From positions 37,178,218 through 37,242,217 of the forward strand of contig CM066982.1 in NCBI GenBank assembly GCA_033977485.1: DNA of 64,000 nucleotides, written 5' to 3'. Shown one piece after another: positions 31,919 to 44,012 of this stretch. The notes beneath the pieces were generated by a model that saw only the letters and a list, made by a program, of their open reading frames with translations, ran no database searches and was not told the DNA's origin. How positions within the stretch are numbered: position 1 is the stretch's first letter; every line of letters starts with the position of its first letter. Made by a program: the position numbers and the translations under genes. Source of the stretch: Hydrangea macrophylla. Its lineage: Eukaryota; Streptophyta; Magnoliopsida; Cornales; Hydrangeaceae.

Positions 31919-34792
31919 TCATATCAGGTGATACTTATACTCAATGTGTTTTCCCTTCTTATGGGCCCTAGGTTCCTTTGAGTTAGCAACCACTCCTTTA
32001 TTATCACAATAAAGGGTAATAGCCGATTGTACCGCAGGTACTACTCTTAGATCCATAACGAAGTTTCTGAGCCAAACAGCCTCCTTAGCGGCTTCTGAAG
32101 CAGCCATATACTCGGCTTCCTTGGTGGAATCAACAATACATGACTGCTTGATACTCCTACAACTAATGGCTCCATCTCCTAGGATAAACATATATCCTGA
32201 GGTAGACTTTCTGGAATCCCAATCTGACATAATATCAAAATCTGTGTACCCAATGGGTATAAGACTGCCTGCTTGGTAAACTAACATATAGTCTCAAGTC
32301 CTTTTCAGGTACTTGAGAATATTTTTCACCACAGTCCAATGTTCTTGCCCTTGATTTGACTGATATCTACTAACCATGCCAACAGCAAAGCAGATGTTAG
32401 GTCCAGTACATAGCATAGCATACATTAGGCTTCCTACTGTTGAGGCATAAGGAACTGCCTTCATCTTCTCTATCTCATCAGGTGTCTTAGGACATTAATC
32501 CTTAGATAGAGTAATTCCATGTCTGAAGGGATGGAATCCCTTCTTGGAATCTTGCATGCTAAACCTTGCATGAATATTTTCAATATAAGTGCCTTGTGAT
32601 AAGCCCAACATCCTATTCTTGCGATCTCGCATAAGTTTGATCCCTAGGATGTGACCGGCTTCTCCCAAGTCCTTCATATCGAATTGACTAGACAACCATA
32701 CCCTAGTAGAAGATAATACCCCCATATCATTTTTGATTAGCAAGATATCATCCACATATAGTACTAAGGACACCACCACGCTTCCATCATATTTCTTGTA
32801 CACACAGGATTCATCCGCACATTGATGAAAACCAAAAGACTTGATTGCTTGATCAAAGTGGATATTCCACGACCTAGATGCTTGCTTAAGTCCATAAATG
32901 GACTTCTTAAGCTTGCACAACATGTGTTCTTGGCCCTTTGCAATGAACCTGTTTGGTTGCACCATATAGATGCTCTCATCAAGATTCCCATTAAGAAATG
33001 TTGTCTTGACATATATTTGCCAAATTTCATAATTGAAATGTGCAGCAATGGATAAGAGAATCTGGATAGACTTTAGCATGGCCACCGGCGAAAAGGTTCC
33101 TCATAATGGATTCCTTCTTTTTGAGTGAACCCTTTCACAACAAGCCTTGCTTTAAAGGTTTCCACCTTACTGTCTGCTCCTCTATTCTTCTTATAGATCC
33201 ACTTACATCCAATGGGTTTTATTTCATTGGGTGGTTCTACAAGATCCTGGACTTGATTGGAGTACATGGACTCCATTTTAGACTTCATGGCTCTTTGCCA
33301 AAGATCTGCATCTTTATCTTGGAATGCTTCATTGTAGTTACACGGATCGGTACCTTGTTCATCAGGGACCCGATCATAAGACTCTCACAAGAACATATAC
33401 TGGTCAGGTTAAATAATTACCCTCCCACTATGATGAGGCACAACCTGCGTCTGTGTATCACTGGTATTATGTTGTGAAGATTTTGAACCTAATACACCAT
33501 TATCTGCACGCTGCATTGGTTCAAGAACCTGTGTGTTAATGGTTGGTTTGGGATCTACACGAGTTTTAGTAATCCTCCCACTACGACATGGTAATGGAAT
33601 ATCGATAACTCTTTATTGTGATGTTTCTGCTCGTACCGATGGTATCAAAGAAGTATGTGTCATTGTCTTACCTCTCATTTCCTCTAGAATAATACATAGT
33701 CCTGTTCAAAGAATGTGGCATTGGTGCTAACAATTACCTTCTGATCCTTAGGACTATAAAATCGACCACCTCTAGTTCCTATTGGATACCCAACAAAGAA
33801 ACATACTTATGTTCTCGATTTCAACTTTTCTGCATTCCCTTTTAGCACGTGTGCTGGACTACCCCAGATCTGAACATGCCGCTGACTAGGCTTTTGTCCA
33901 GTCCACAATTCTATGGAAGTAGTAGGTATTGACTTATATGATACCAAGTTTAGAATGTATGTAGATGTCTCTAATGCGTTTCCCCTAAAAGAAACATGTA
34001 ATTTTGAATAACTCATCATAGATCTTACCATGTCCATAAGAGTCTTGTTCCTTCTTTCTGCTACACCGTTCTACTGAGGCATATAGGGTGCAGAAAACTA
34101 AGATGTAATCCCTTGCTCCAATAAGTATTCCTTAGACTCTCCCAAGGGGTGCTTTCCACCATGATCAGATCGTAGTGACTTGATACATTTACCTAGACGC
34201 TTCTCCGTTTCAGCCTTAAAGTCTTTGAATTTCTCAAAGCATTCAGACTTACGCCGCATCAAATAAATGTACCCATATCTTGAATAATCATCAATGAAAG
34301 TGACAAAGTACTCAAAGACCCTCTTGCTTGGATAGTCATAAGATCACACAAATCAGAGTGAACTAATTCCAACAACTCTTTTTCTCTATAGCCCTTGGCC
34401 AAGAATGGCCTCTTGGTCATTTTACCTTCCAAGCAGGATTCACAGACTGGAAGTGCCTCCACTTCCAATGTTCCTAATGGCCCATTTTAAACTAGTCTTT
34501 GAATCCTTTTTAGATTAATATGACCAAGGCATAAGTGCCAAAGATGCGTTTGGTTCATCTTTGAAGGTTCTTTTATCTTAAATGACAAACTATTTGTGTT
34601 ATTTAATTTATTAAGTTGCAGTGTAGGAGAGACATGATTTATAATATAAAGGTCATCCACCAATTGACCAGAATAAATAAAACGCTTATTTTCTTTAATA
34701 ACTACTATTTTATTAGAATGAACTGAATATCCATTCTTTACTAAACTAGAAGTTGAAACTAAATTCCTTCTAATAGAAGGTACAAAAGGCAA
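31919..34792 (-). pseudogene. pol: C3 pol remnant: integrase, RT, RNase H
   Basis: From upstream to downstream on minus. The gag-pre-integrase block is at 34487-34792 (HLWHLCLGHINLKRIQRLV). Integrase pieces are at 34259-34468 (LPVCESCLEGKMTKRPF) and 33807-34037 (RSMMSYSKLHVSFRGNALET). RT is at 33288-32495 (GCKWIYKKNRGADSKVETFK, EIWQIYVKTTFLNGNL, LYVDDILLIKND with the catalytic YVDD intact). RNase H is at 32287-31919 (STKEAEYMAASEAAKEAVWL, LYCDNKGVVANSKEPRAHKK, KHIEYKYHLI). Stops and frameshifts break it several times. One TAA lies between RT and RNase H at the same codon as a TAG in C2. Dead, but each domain is recognisable. Confidence 0.9.
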
Positions 34793-35139
34793 TTCCTTAA
34801 TATTAAAATCCTATCTCTACTAAAACTAAGATGTAGGTCTCCTACTGCAACTACTGCTACTCTCGTAGCATTTCCCATATATAGGTAAATCTCCCCATCA
34901 CTGAGCTGCCTGGTTCCTTGGAATCCCTACAAAGAATTTCATATATAATCAGTGGCTCTCGTATCTATACACCAGGTACCGATAGATCAGACCGCTAAAC
35001 ACGATTCAATAGCTAGTAAATGAGATTTACCTTGATTGTTCTGTCTGGTGAGATAAACCGGACATTGCTTCTTCTAGTGCCTTGGCTGCTTGTAAATAAA
35101 ACATTTGCCTTTAGGCTTTCCTGGTTGTCCTTATGGCCT
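34793..35139 (-). pseudogene. C3 protease and zinc-knuckle remnant
   Basis: Degraded stretch between gag and integrase. The protease active site region reads WCIDTRATDYI, with the essential Gly of DSGA replaced by Arg. The zinc knuckle near 35050-35105 has lost its second Cys and contains a stop. Confidence 0.65.
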
Positions 35140-35839
35140 TTAGATTGGTGGAGGTCCCACGAATTGCTTTTGGGCCTTTTCTATTTTCTTCTTGACTTTC
35201 GGCTTTGAAGCAGAACCTTTTTCAAACACAAGAGCACTCCCTGACTTTAGGTTGAGACTCTCAGCTACCTGGAGTTCTTTAAGTAGCTCTGCCAAAGTAT
35301 GTTTAAATTTATTCATGTTGTAATTGAGGCGAAATTCCTTAAAAGACTCTGGTAGTGATTGGAGTACGACATCGACCTGGATTTCTCCGTTGATTTCAGC
35401 TCCAAAGATCTCTAGTTCATTACGAAGAGATATCATCTTAAGAACATGATCCCTTATAGGCGTCCCCTCAGCCATGGTTGTGTTCATCACGTCTTTTATG
35501 GCAACCTGCCTTGCAACATGACTTTGATCCCCAAACATCTCTCGAAGGCTCTCCATCATGTCATAGGCACTGGCCATTGACTGATGCTGATGTTGTAGAA
35601 CATTCGACATTGATGCCAAAATGTAATACCACGCCATCTCATCATCCTTGACCCATTACATTTGAGCCTGGGTTTCCTCAACGGTTGCCCCCTCACCAAT
35701 TAGGACAGACTTGAGTAAGCACAAACTTGTACTCTTCAGCAGCTAACACAATATCCAAATTCTTTTTCCAGTTTATCTAGCTTGGTCCAGTAAGTTTGTT
35801 TTCTTTAATTATAATAGTGAGTGGATTGAAAGAACCCAT
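35140..35839 (-). pseudogene. gag: C3 gag
   Basis: The start ATG at 35839 opens MGSFNPLTIIIKENKLTGPS, broken by a stop soon after. The main UBN2-type gag frame is at 35637-35140 (AYDMMESLREMFGDQSHVAR, MAEGTPIRDHVLKMISLRNE, VVLQSLPESFKEFRLNYNMN). Gag of copia elements forms virus-like particles in the cytoplasm; this copy is not expressible as one protein. Confidence 0.87.
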
Positions 35840-37270
35840 TTGTAAGCCTGAGAATCACATAATATAAACAATTACGTTTGGGCAAAAAATTACTATGGAT
35901 TCGAGTTGAAAATATTGGTTCCCTCTACCATATTTAAAAGGAATCCGCCAGCAACCTTGTACACCGCGAATAGTATGACTCGATGGGAAGCTATATACTA
36001 TCCATCATTTGTTCAAATAGTTAATTGCCTTTTAATTTTACTATCCAGGCAATGTACCTTGCCTAGTAAAATTAAACTGCTTACTTGCTTTGGTCCTATA
36101 AATAATAGCAGTGACTCAGATGGAGAGGATATTATTATATATAGCTAAGTGTACACCATCACTTAATTTTAAGTCAAGAGTTATGTGAAAAACACCTCTG
36201 ATGGAGAGGTGGCCCACACTAACAATTACCCAAAACATTCTTTTAAAGAAATTTGTACCGATGATTCTATAATCAACTTCATCCGATGGAGAGGATGACA
36301 CTAGATCCATCACACAAAATTAATCATATCATCTACAAACCAGTGATGGAGACCATGGGATTTATACTTGATAAATTCCCTTTCCCACTTTGAAGTTTTA
36401 AAAAAAAAAATTTGAGGGTTATAATTTTTTAAAAAAACTTTTAATTTAATTAATACAAAATAATGGAATACTTGACAAGGATTAATTCATCCTTACTTGT
36501 CAAACCCACATGCGTAGATAATAAAATTGTTCAATTCTTATCATTTTAGAAAATAAGTACTTATGTTTTTAAAATATGGAATTAGTTTTATTTCTAAATA
36601 CACATGTAGTTGTCCATTATTTAAAATTAATATAAATTAAACATGCTGCTAGACATCTGAAGTAGGTCTAAGAACAATTATCCATGTTATCCTATTCATT
36701 ACACATGAAACAATAATAATCATTCAATCACACTAAAATAAGGAAACTACAATCAAATAGGAATCCCATTATTATGGTCAAGCTACAACTCTTGTGAAGA
36801 AAACTTCATTGAACCAGATTAACTCTATGTCGCCACTACACACAGGGTCCGAGCTGCCCGGTCAAAACTGCTTTTAGATTGCTTTATGAAATTGCTTGTA
36901 AACTGCTCTCACGGACTATCTTCACGGATTTACTTGAGATATATTACATAAATCCTATGCCTCCATGTAGGAGTTCAGATGCTATTTATTTGCAGTAAAT
37001 TAGCCACGCATCAATCAAGCATGGGATCCAATACATATAAATCCTATGCCCCCATAAAGCAGTTCACATGCTATATAAAAATAGTAATATTAACCACGAA
37101 CAAACCCATTATGGGATCCAATCACACAAAATCAATGACCATAATAGTGGAATAAGAACGCTGTAAAATAAGGGTTAGCACAGTTCTACATTCTATACAT
37201 CCATCAATGCACACATAAGATATGTATTACTGGACAATATGGTTCGTCCATCCAATAAGCAGAATCAACG
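35840..37270 (-). other. C3 long untranslated leader
   Basis: About 1.4 kb between primer site and gag with no frame. It contains recurring GATGGAGAG (plus strand; near 36119, 36191, 36285, 36347) and a duplicated block ATAAATCCTATGCC...CATGGGATCCAAT (36949 and 37040 areas). C2 has a leader of similar length. Confidence 0.65.
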
Positions 37271-37283
37271 TTGCTCTGATACG
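37271..37283 (-). other. C3 primer-binding site
   Basis: Minus strand CGTATCAGAGCAA, a mutated TGGTATCAGAGC site for initiator tRNA-Met, two bases from the LTR end. Confidence 0.8.
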
Positions 37284-37285
37284 AG

Positions 37286-37703
37286 TGTTAGGAAATTGCA
37301 TTCCCAGAATCCATTAACAGCGCGTATAAGTTGGTACTGCAAAAAATTACATGAAGGCTATGATAATCCTACAAGGGTGGAACTAGGGTTACCTTGAACG
37401 GCAAAAATGGATTGCTGTAGTAGACGAATCGAGAACATGGGCTTGATAATAGCTCACGATCTTCTGCCGTATTCCTCTGCGGCCAGAATATCGAACTGAG
37501 TGTGGGCTCTTTCGAAATCCTTTATGTTTTCTACTCTTCCCTCTTTACGTTCTCTTTTCTATTCCTAGTTATAATACTCTCTTTGATTGCTATGATGATT
37601 CAATCCTGATCACTTGATTCGACAAAGATGTGTTCGTCTAGAGGACTAAACGATCTCCGATTGACTTGAATTTTTTTTATAGCAACTCCGTCTCAACGTC
37701 AAG
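37286..37703 (-). repeat. Partial 5' LTR of C3
   Basis: 418 bp aligned with 30166-30580, then similarity stops where the A2 LTR begins. The 5 bp before A2 are TCAAG. Confidence 0.88.
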
Positions 37704-38359
37704 TGACACGAGATTATTTTGTGTGCACCTATATGCTATACCCAAGTATAGGTAGACGTGCAAGTAGTATTCTGGTAAGACCAGGTCGATCCCACAGAGA
37801 AGGTTGAAGACTAATAACTTAGATTAAACTCTAAAAGAAAATAAAAATTCAATATTTAAGAAGGGTGTAGAACACGAAGTTCTATAATTAACAACTACTA
37901 AAAGTAAAGCAATTAAATTAACTATGAATTAACTAATTAACTAAAGCAATATCTAAAATGGTTTTTACTTTAATAAAAGGGGAGCGTTGGGATCACACAA
38001 ATCCATAGTGACCTAGCCGTCTACAATGTAATTACATTGAAGCTCGATGGAGTACATCTTCTACAGTATTCTGTATTTCTCTGAAATTAAAGAATCCATA
38101 GCCCTTTCATGATCGGGACTATATCATCCCAGTTAATTCAAAATACAAGAAAGCAGTTTAAAACAATAGTTAAGACTCGCACTCTGAATGGTGTTAGCAT
38201 TCAAAGTGGTTTACAAAAGTTATTAAAGAAAAATGCCTTAAGGCTTAAAGTTCAGAAACTGTTTTGACAAACTGAGCATTTAGGGACAGTTAGATAATGA
38301 ATCTCAAAAATAAAAAGTCTAGGAATACTGCATAGGATGTTCTCAAGATTATGAGGTTT

Positions 38360-38485
38360 CAATCGATCGATGTGCTTTTGATCGATCGAACATCGTCATC
38401 TCTCAATCGATCAAAATGTCTTCGATCACTTAACTGTATCTCTAGTCTGATAGATCGAACTAACATCGATCGATCGATCGAACAT
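38360..38485. repeat. TCGATCGA palindrome cluster in the A2 LTR
   Basis: Six or so variants, including a triple CGATCGATCGATCG at about 38467. Confidence 0.85.
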
Positions 38486-38836
38486 AGATTTTAAACTACT
38501 GCATGGCAGAGGCTGAAGATCACTGTTTCATCGTGATCTCCCAACTCTAGGACTGCTCAGACATGGTTTGGAGTGTCTCAGATCTATTTTTAACATAAAA
38601 GTTCATCAAGGTGTTGTTTGGTTGTGATTTTAACATGCAAACTTATGAAAACTAAGGATTAAAGCTAACTAACATGAAAAACTATAAACTATTCAGATTA
38701 TAAACTATTGAAACTAATGACAGAATGTAAATAATCAATAAACGAAACCTAGATGAACTAAAAACTTGTGTTAAACTCTAAATTTCAAAGCAAAATAGGA
38801 TCCAATGTGTTAAAAACCTACAAAACCAACAAACTT

Positions 38837-38871
38837 TCTCTCTCTCTCTCTCTCTCTCCCTCCCCCCCCCC

Positions 38872-38908
<37 letters not shown>
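38837..38908. repeat. (CT)n, (C)n and (TA)n microsatellite
   Basis: CT repeats interrupted by a C run, then TATATA; the TA part may act as the LTR TATA box on the minus strand. Confidence 0.9.
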
Positions 38909-39034
38909 AAAACTGATTAAAAACAAAGTGGGCATCGTTTGGGACGTGTTTATAATCAATGTTTATAGAGAAAACCAAAGGCTAGGGTTGATTACAAAAA
39001 TCTGCTGTGTGCACGTAAGTTTCTGATAACAGCA

Positions 39035-39145
39035 TGTTCGATCGATCGAACTTAATTCGATCGCTTGAAGTTTGAATTACTCGAGCGCTTGAACAAACTT
39101 CAATCGATCGAAACTTCAGTTGCTTGAGGGTTCTTTGATCGCTCG
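39035..39145. repeat. TCGATCGA palindrome cluster in the A2 LTR
   Basis: Five variants, including TTCGATCGATCGAA, TTCGATCGCTTGAA and TTCAATCGATCGAA. Confidence 0.85.
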
Positions 39146-39406
39146 AAGTCCACTTTTCTTCTTTGAATTGTCTTGCTTAAAATCAAGCTTTCCTTCTTAT
39201 CCTGTCATTCATTCCTTAACACAGCAACACAATGATCTGCACAACTAATAGCCAAACAATACAACTTATCATAGATTAATCATCTAATATCTATATATGA
39301 AAACAGGATCCTTAGCTATTGCCACATGTCACTTTTCTGTATATTTAATTTTTTATTTCGATTTAAATGCCTATAGATCCTTTCTCTCTCTTTCATTAAT
39401 CACCCC

Positions 39407-39412
<6 letters not shown>

Positions 39413-39451
<39 letters not shown>
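39413..39451. repeat. (CT)n microsatellite
   Basis: About nineteen CT units. Confidence 0.95.
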
Positions 39452-39456
<5 letters not shown>

Positions 39457-40528
39457 TGGGTAATTAACCCTACCCAATGCCCACACGTTTCTCTCTATCC
39501 CTTCCATCTACAAGCGTAATTCCCTCTTCACTATCTTTTGAATCTGTGATATGTTTCTTTCTCTCACCCTGGTCCCTTCTTTTCTCTCACACAACTTCCT
39601 TTATCCTGGGTCTCCTTCTCCTCATCGATTTCTCCCTCTGTTGCGACACTGCCATGACGGAGTGGGACGACGATGATGAGGAAAATGGGGTCGCCTGAAT
39701 GGAGAGCTGCGAATGGTCAGGTGCATATCAATTCAATTATTCCCAGATCGACAACCGTAGTAGTTGGATCTATTGAATCTTTCAATTCCATTTTATTGTG
39801 AAAAAAAACTTCATTAGAGTTGTTATAGTTGCTACATTTTCCGTCTTTTTTTTTCAGAATATTTTCATGCTCTCACGGAAATTTTTTGATTCAATTTTCA
39901 TGCCCTCTTCTTTCTGTTTCATGGAAGTTAAAATTTAAAATTTTTTATTCAACTTTATGTTATGTCTGTCTCTTTCTTTTCCAATGGAAAATTTTTTATT
40001 CAATACATTGCCTCAAAAACAAAATGTATAACAATACATACACTTGGGAGACTCAAAGCCATATTCGCAAGTAGACACTATTTCAAGTGTTGACACTTGG
40101 ACATGCCTCAAAATCCAAAGTGGATGGGTAGAGGAGCATAGAATCAATCACTGGCATGAAGTGAAAAATAAATCAAAGTTTGGTGTTAGTTTTTATTAGT
40201 TATACGTTTTGTTTACTGCCTGAATAGTAGTTAATTATTTTTTTTTATACAAAAGAGTAGTTGTTAATTTGATAATATACAAAAGGAGTTCATGGGTTGT
40301 GATGTTAACTCCATTTCTTTCATAGCACAAAACAACTACTAAACTACTTAAAGAACATAAAATTTGGTTGATATGTTATCAAAGGTGATTATCTTTCTAT
40401 TGCTCTACATAGGACCCGACCGCACCACATCTGTTGCTATTTTGTTTGTGTATTTATAAACCATAATCTCTTCTTGACATAAATAATAAATTCCACTTTT
40501 CTTGAAGTGCATTAACACAGCCATAGGG

Positions 40529-40532
40529 CCCC

Positions 40533-40563
<31 letters not shown>

Positions 40564-40569
40564 ACACAA
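40529..40569. repeat. (C)21 followed by (CA)n
   Basis: 21 C then about ten CA units. Reading frames across it are artefacts. Confidence 0.95.
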
Positions 40570-43296
40570 GTTTTCAAAAAATTCTATACTTATACTAACT
40601 TGCACTAAAAAAACACTTATACTAACTTGCACTAGGCTATTACATACTATATATAATGTGCATTCTTTTCTTTGTAATATATTTTTTTTGTTCTTGCTTG
40701 CTTTATTTTCTTTTCTCCTCAATGTCAGATTCTTACTTGATTTGAACTTTTGACCCAGTTTTTTAAAAAAAAATTTTGTTGTCGATTTCTTTATTGTTTC
40801 ATTGTAAGTTTCTTTTCTTTTGAACCATTTTTCTATTGTCATTTTAGTTTAGTGACCATATTCAAGGTTTCCAAAGCACCATTACCATTAAGTGAGCATA
40901 CCCAGGCTGATTTCATTGATTTCTTATATTCAAGGTTTCCAAGTGTTTTTTTTTTCTTTTCAAAATTTTGCCCCTGATTTGGCACCCATTTATTATTTCC
41001 CCAACTTAGTGCCATGAAATCTATATTTTCCCTGTCCCTCTCTTTTCCCTAATCTCACCCTGTATTGTTTCATTGATATATGTGATTTTGTATTTTTCCC
41101 CCGCTCCCCCCAATTTATGCCTTGAAATTTATCTTTGAATAATTCTCACTAAAATCCCAATGTCATTAAGTGAGCATTCCCAATTTCATTGATTTCGTAT
41201 GTTCAAGGTTTTCCAGCTATTTTTTGTTTTCCCTTTCAAATTTAAAGCCCTCAATTTTGCCCCCAAAATTTGCCTTTCCAAAATTTTGCCCCTCAATTTC
41301 GTATTTTTCCTTTCCAAAATTTTCCCTCAATTTTCCTTTCCATTTATTACTTACACAAATACTTTCCCTTCTACTATTTTTGTGATATCTATCTCCTAAC
41401 TCCCACTAATTATTACTCTAAATTTACTCTTATCCTAATTCCTATCACTCTAAATATATGTTTTATTTCACTCCCCTAATAAATTCTTTATATCTTCCTT
41501 CCCCATTTTGAGTCTGCAACCTATCTCCTAATTTTCTCTCCCTAAAATCAATCTCCTAATTATCCATTAAAAATGGGCAATGATACTGTAAGCAACTTCT
41601 CATGTGAGAAAACATCTTTTAATTATTGGATGAATCTTTGGTATTAAGATAGTAAGTAAGAAATTATATTAAATAATGTTTGTACAATTGAAATGAATTT
41701 TAAAGCTGGCAGAATCTACCAATGTGTGGACTTAGCCAAGGTACAAAGAAGGCTCTCTTTTCTAATTTGGACATGATTAAGGAAGGTCAGTCGGTGATTC
41801 AATGACTGCTCTTAGGTCTGTTGGGCTGTGAAGTGATATGAGTTTTTTGCTTTTGATATTATTTGTTTGTATGCTCTCCACGTGTGTGTATGTGTGGAGT
41901 TGTAGAATTGAGATATAGAAAAGTATTATTGACATGGATTTTTTTCGCTATCCTAGAATTGAATTAGAGTGGAAGTTGAGACATTTTTTGGTTAGTAGTA
42001 GATTGGTTTTCTTCCCTAATGATAATTCTTCTTCTCCTTTTTTCTATTTTTTTCTTCTTCTTTTTTTTTTTCATTGAATTTTTGGTCAAGTTGTGAATGA
42101 AGAGAGTGGTGATTTTTTTTCGGAAAAATGGATTTTTTTTTGGAATTCTGTGCTTTATTCAAATGATCGTCACTTTTTATATAGATTATCTTGCAGATGT
42201 GAGTTAATATGATTGATCTTTGGTCAAAATCACTTTATATTTCAGTATACAAAAAAGGGGATTTAAATAAGAGCCAATTTATTAACTAGATTGTCTTTTA
42301 AATAGTGATTATTTCGTATCAAAACTACTATTACAGTATTTATTTCCTCTAAAGCCATCTTGGAGTTTCTTAATTAAATCGATGTATGTTTTTTCTTTGA
42401 GAAACTGATACACATTTTCCATCCCAACCTTTTTGAGTCTCACCTCTTGCTTTTCTCTGTATTGTTTTTTATGTCAGTTTATTTCAATAATATTTATTTG
42501 AGTAGTTGCCAATATGACAGTGTTATAGGTTAGCCGAGGAATATGGCGGATTGTATCTAGACAAACAAAATCACAAGCTAACTTATAAATTAACCTCCAA
42601 CTACTCCAAGGCATCAAAACCACTCTTCAATTTGTCTTATTACCAATGAAGGAATGCAGAATTTCAAGTAGTGAGTATTTCTAAAATTTTGGCTAAAAGA
42701 ATTAGAAAATGAAAAGTTAAACAAAAACTTTAGAGTTATTGGAGTTTTACTGTTAAATTCTTAAATTGCTTTCAGTAAGCAAGCCCATTTTATTTTAATT
42801 TTGCCTTTATTTGTGAGATTATTAGTTAATACAACTTTGAGAGCTACTGGAGTTTTATTGTGATTGGAGTAAAATATATTTTAGTGTGTTTGATAATGCA
42901 CTATTTCATTAAAAAGCAGTAAAAAATCTACTTAAAACATTGAGTCAGAAAGTTTTCTATTGAAAAAAAAATTCATAAATGCTGTCTATTTCAGTACTTT
43001 TTTTTTTGTCCATTACGCACACACATTAACAACTTTTAATCTTGACCATTGAGACAAGTTTATATATTTCAGTCCGTCAGATTGTTTGTTCACCAAAAAT
43101 GATTAATCCCATTAAATATTGCATTGTATCCTATCAATTAGTTCCATTTATCTTCCCAAAAGGTACAAATATTTTGATTGTGAACTTTTCAAACTTCATT
43201 TTAAAAAATCTGGAATTACAATATATAAAGACTCTTTATAAAACCGCATCTACACAATTATTTTCTCTCACTCAACTTACTAATTTGAGTAACTTA

Positions 43297-43301
<5 letters not shown>

Positions 43302-43341
<40 letters not shown>
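43302..43341. repeat. (CT)n microsatellite
   Basis: About nineteen CT units. Confidence 0.95.
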
Positions 43342-43344
<3 letters not shown>

Positions 43345-44012
43345 TCACATATTAGTTCCATCTCTCCATGTCCCTCTCTCCCCCAATTGAGTAACCACCC
43401 ACATTCTCTCTCACATGTTTTACTCAGAAAAAGGAATTCCCTAAATTAATTTGAATTTGAATAAATATATATCTATATCCTAAATTAATTAGTCTTGGGA
43501 CTAATTAAATATTGGTGTATATCCCTCTCTCCATATCCCCTCTCATGTAAATCCCTCCAAAAATCTATTTATAGTACACCACAAGACTAAACCAGAGAAA
43601 ATTGGAGCTGTTTATTTCAAATTATGCCCATGGGTACGGGCTATTAAGACTAAAAAATTCAACCACATCTCAGTTTAATTTCAAAATAAAAATCAATGAA
43701 CTGGTAGTATATTGATGTGCCCAGGAAATCTATGTCTTCACATAAATAGCATGTGAGTTTGAATGACCGGTACAATTTTACGCAAAAGATTTGAATTTTT
43801 AAAGTATTGCATTTTTTTTCTTTTTCTTTTCTTTTTTTTTTTTTTTTTTTTCCTTTTTTTGCTTCGTGCCCACGGGCACAGGTTATTACTAGTACTGTGT
43901 ATAAACTATCATTGTAATATAAATTACAGATATAACAAGGAGCTGTAAACTAAATTTGTGTATTTCTTTGTTTTAGCGCGGTTATATTTTACAAATATCC
44001 CCGCTTGTCACA

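Larger units (their letters stand above)
30166..37703 (-). mobile_element. C3: decayed Ty1/copia element, 5' LTR truncated by A2
   Basis: Read on minus: partial 5' LTR (37703 to 37286), primer site, long leader, gag, protease remnant, integrase, RT, RNase H, polypurine tract, full 3' LTR (31756 to 30166). The copia order (integrase before RT) is clear. The two LTR copies align but differ at many sites, so it is old. Inserted in T3 RT. Confidence 0.9.
39290..43892 (+). mobile_element. Large non-autonomous Helitron
   Basis: 5' end TCTATATATGAAAAC follows an A (39289); 3' end TTATTACTAG precedes a T (43893). The terminal hairpin GTGCCC-AC-GGGCAC (43866-43879) lies 9 nt before CTAG. No Rep/helicase domain is seen in 4.6 kb, and no captured gene is recognised: the interior is AT- and pyrimidine-rich, with microsatellites and repeated TTTCCAAAATTTTGCCCC-like words at 40960-41340. 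A second, older-looking Helitron-type end lies at about 43625-43650. Confidence 0.82.
37704..44012 (-). repeat. 3' LTR of A2, split by a Helitron
   Basis: Minus strand starts TGTGACAAGCGGGG and ends CTCGTGTCA. Without the Helitron (39290-43892) it is about 1.7 kb. It contains two TCGATCGA clusters and a TATA-rich stretch with (CT)n near 38837-38908. Confidence 0.75.

Noticed and set aside
39477..39698. 73-codon frame with hydrophobic segments and an acidic tail in the large Helitron
   Set aside because: Pyrimidine-rich DNA encodes Ser/Leu/Phe by default; no splice context or homologue recognised.
40405..40842. 145-codon minus-strand frame with a poly-Gly stretch
   Set aside because: Crosses (C)21(CA)n inside a Helitron; no domain, and composition explains it.
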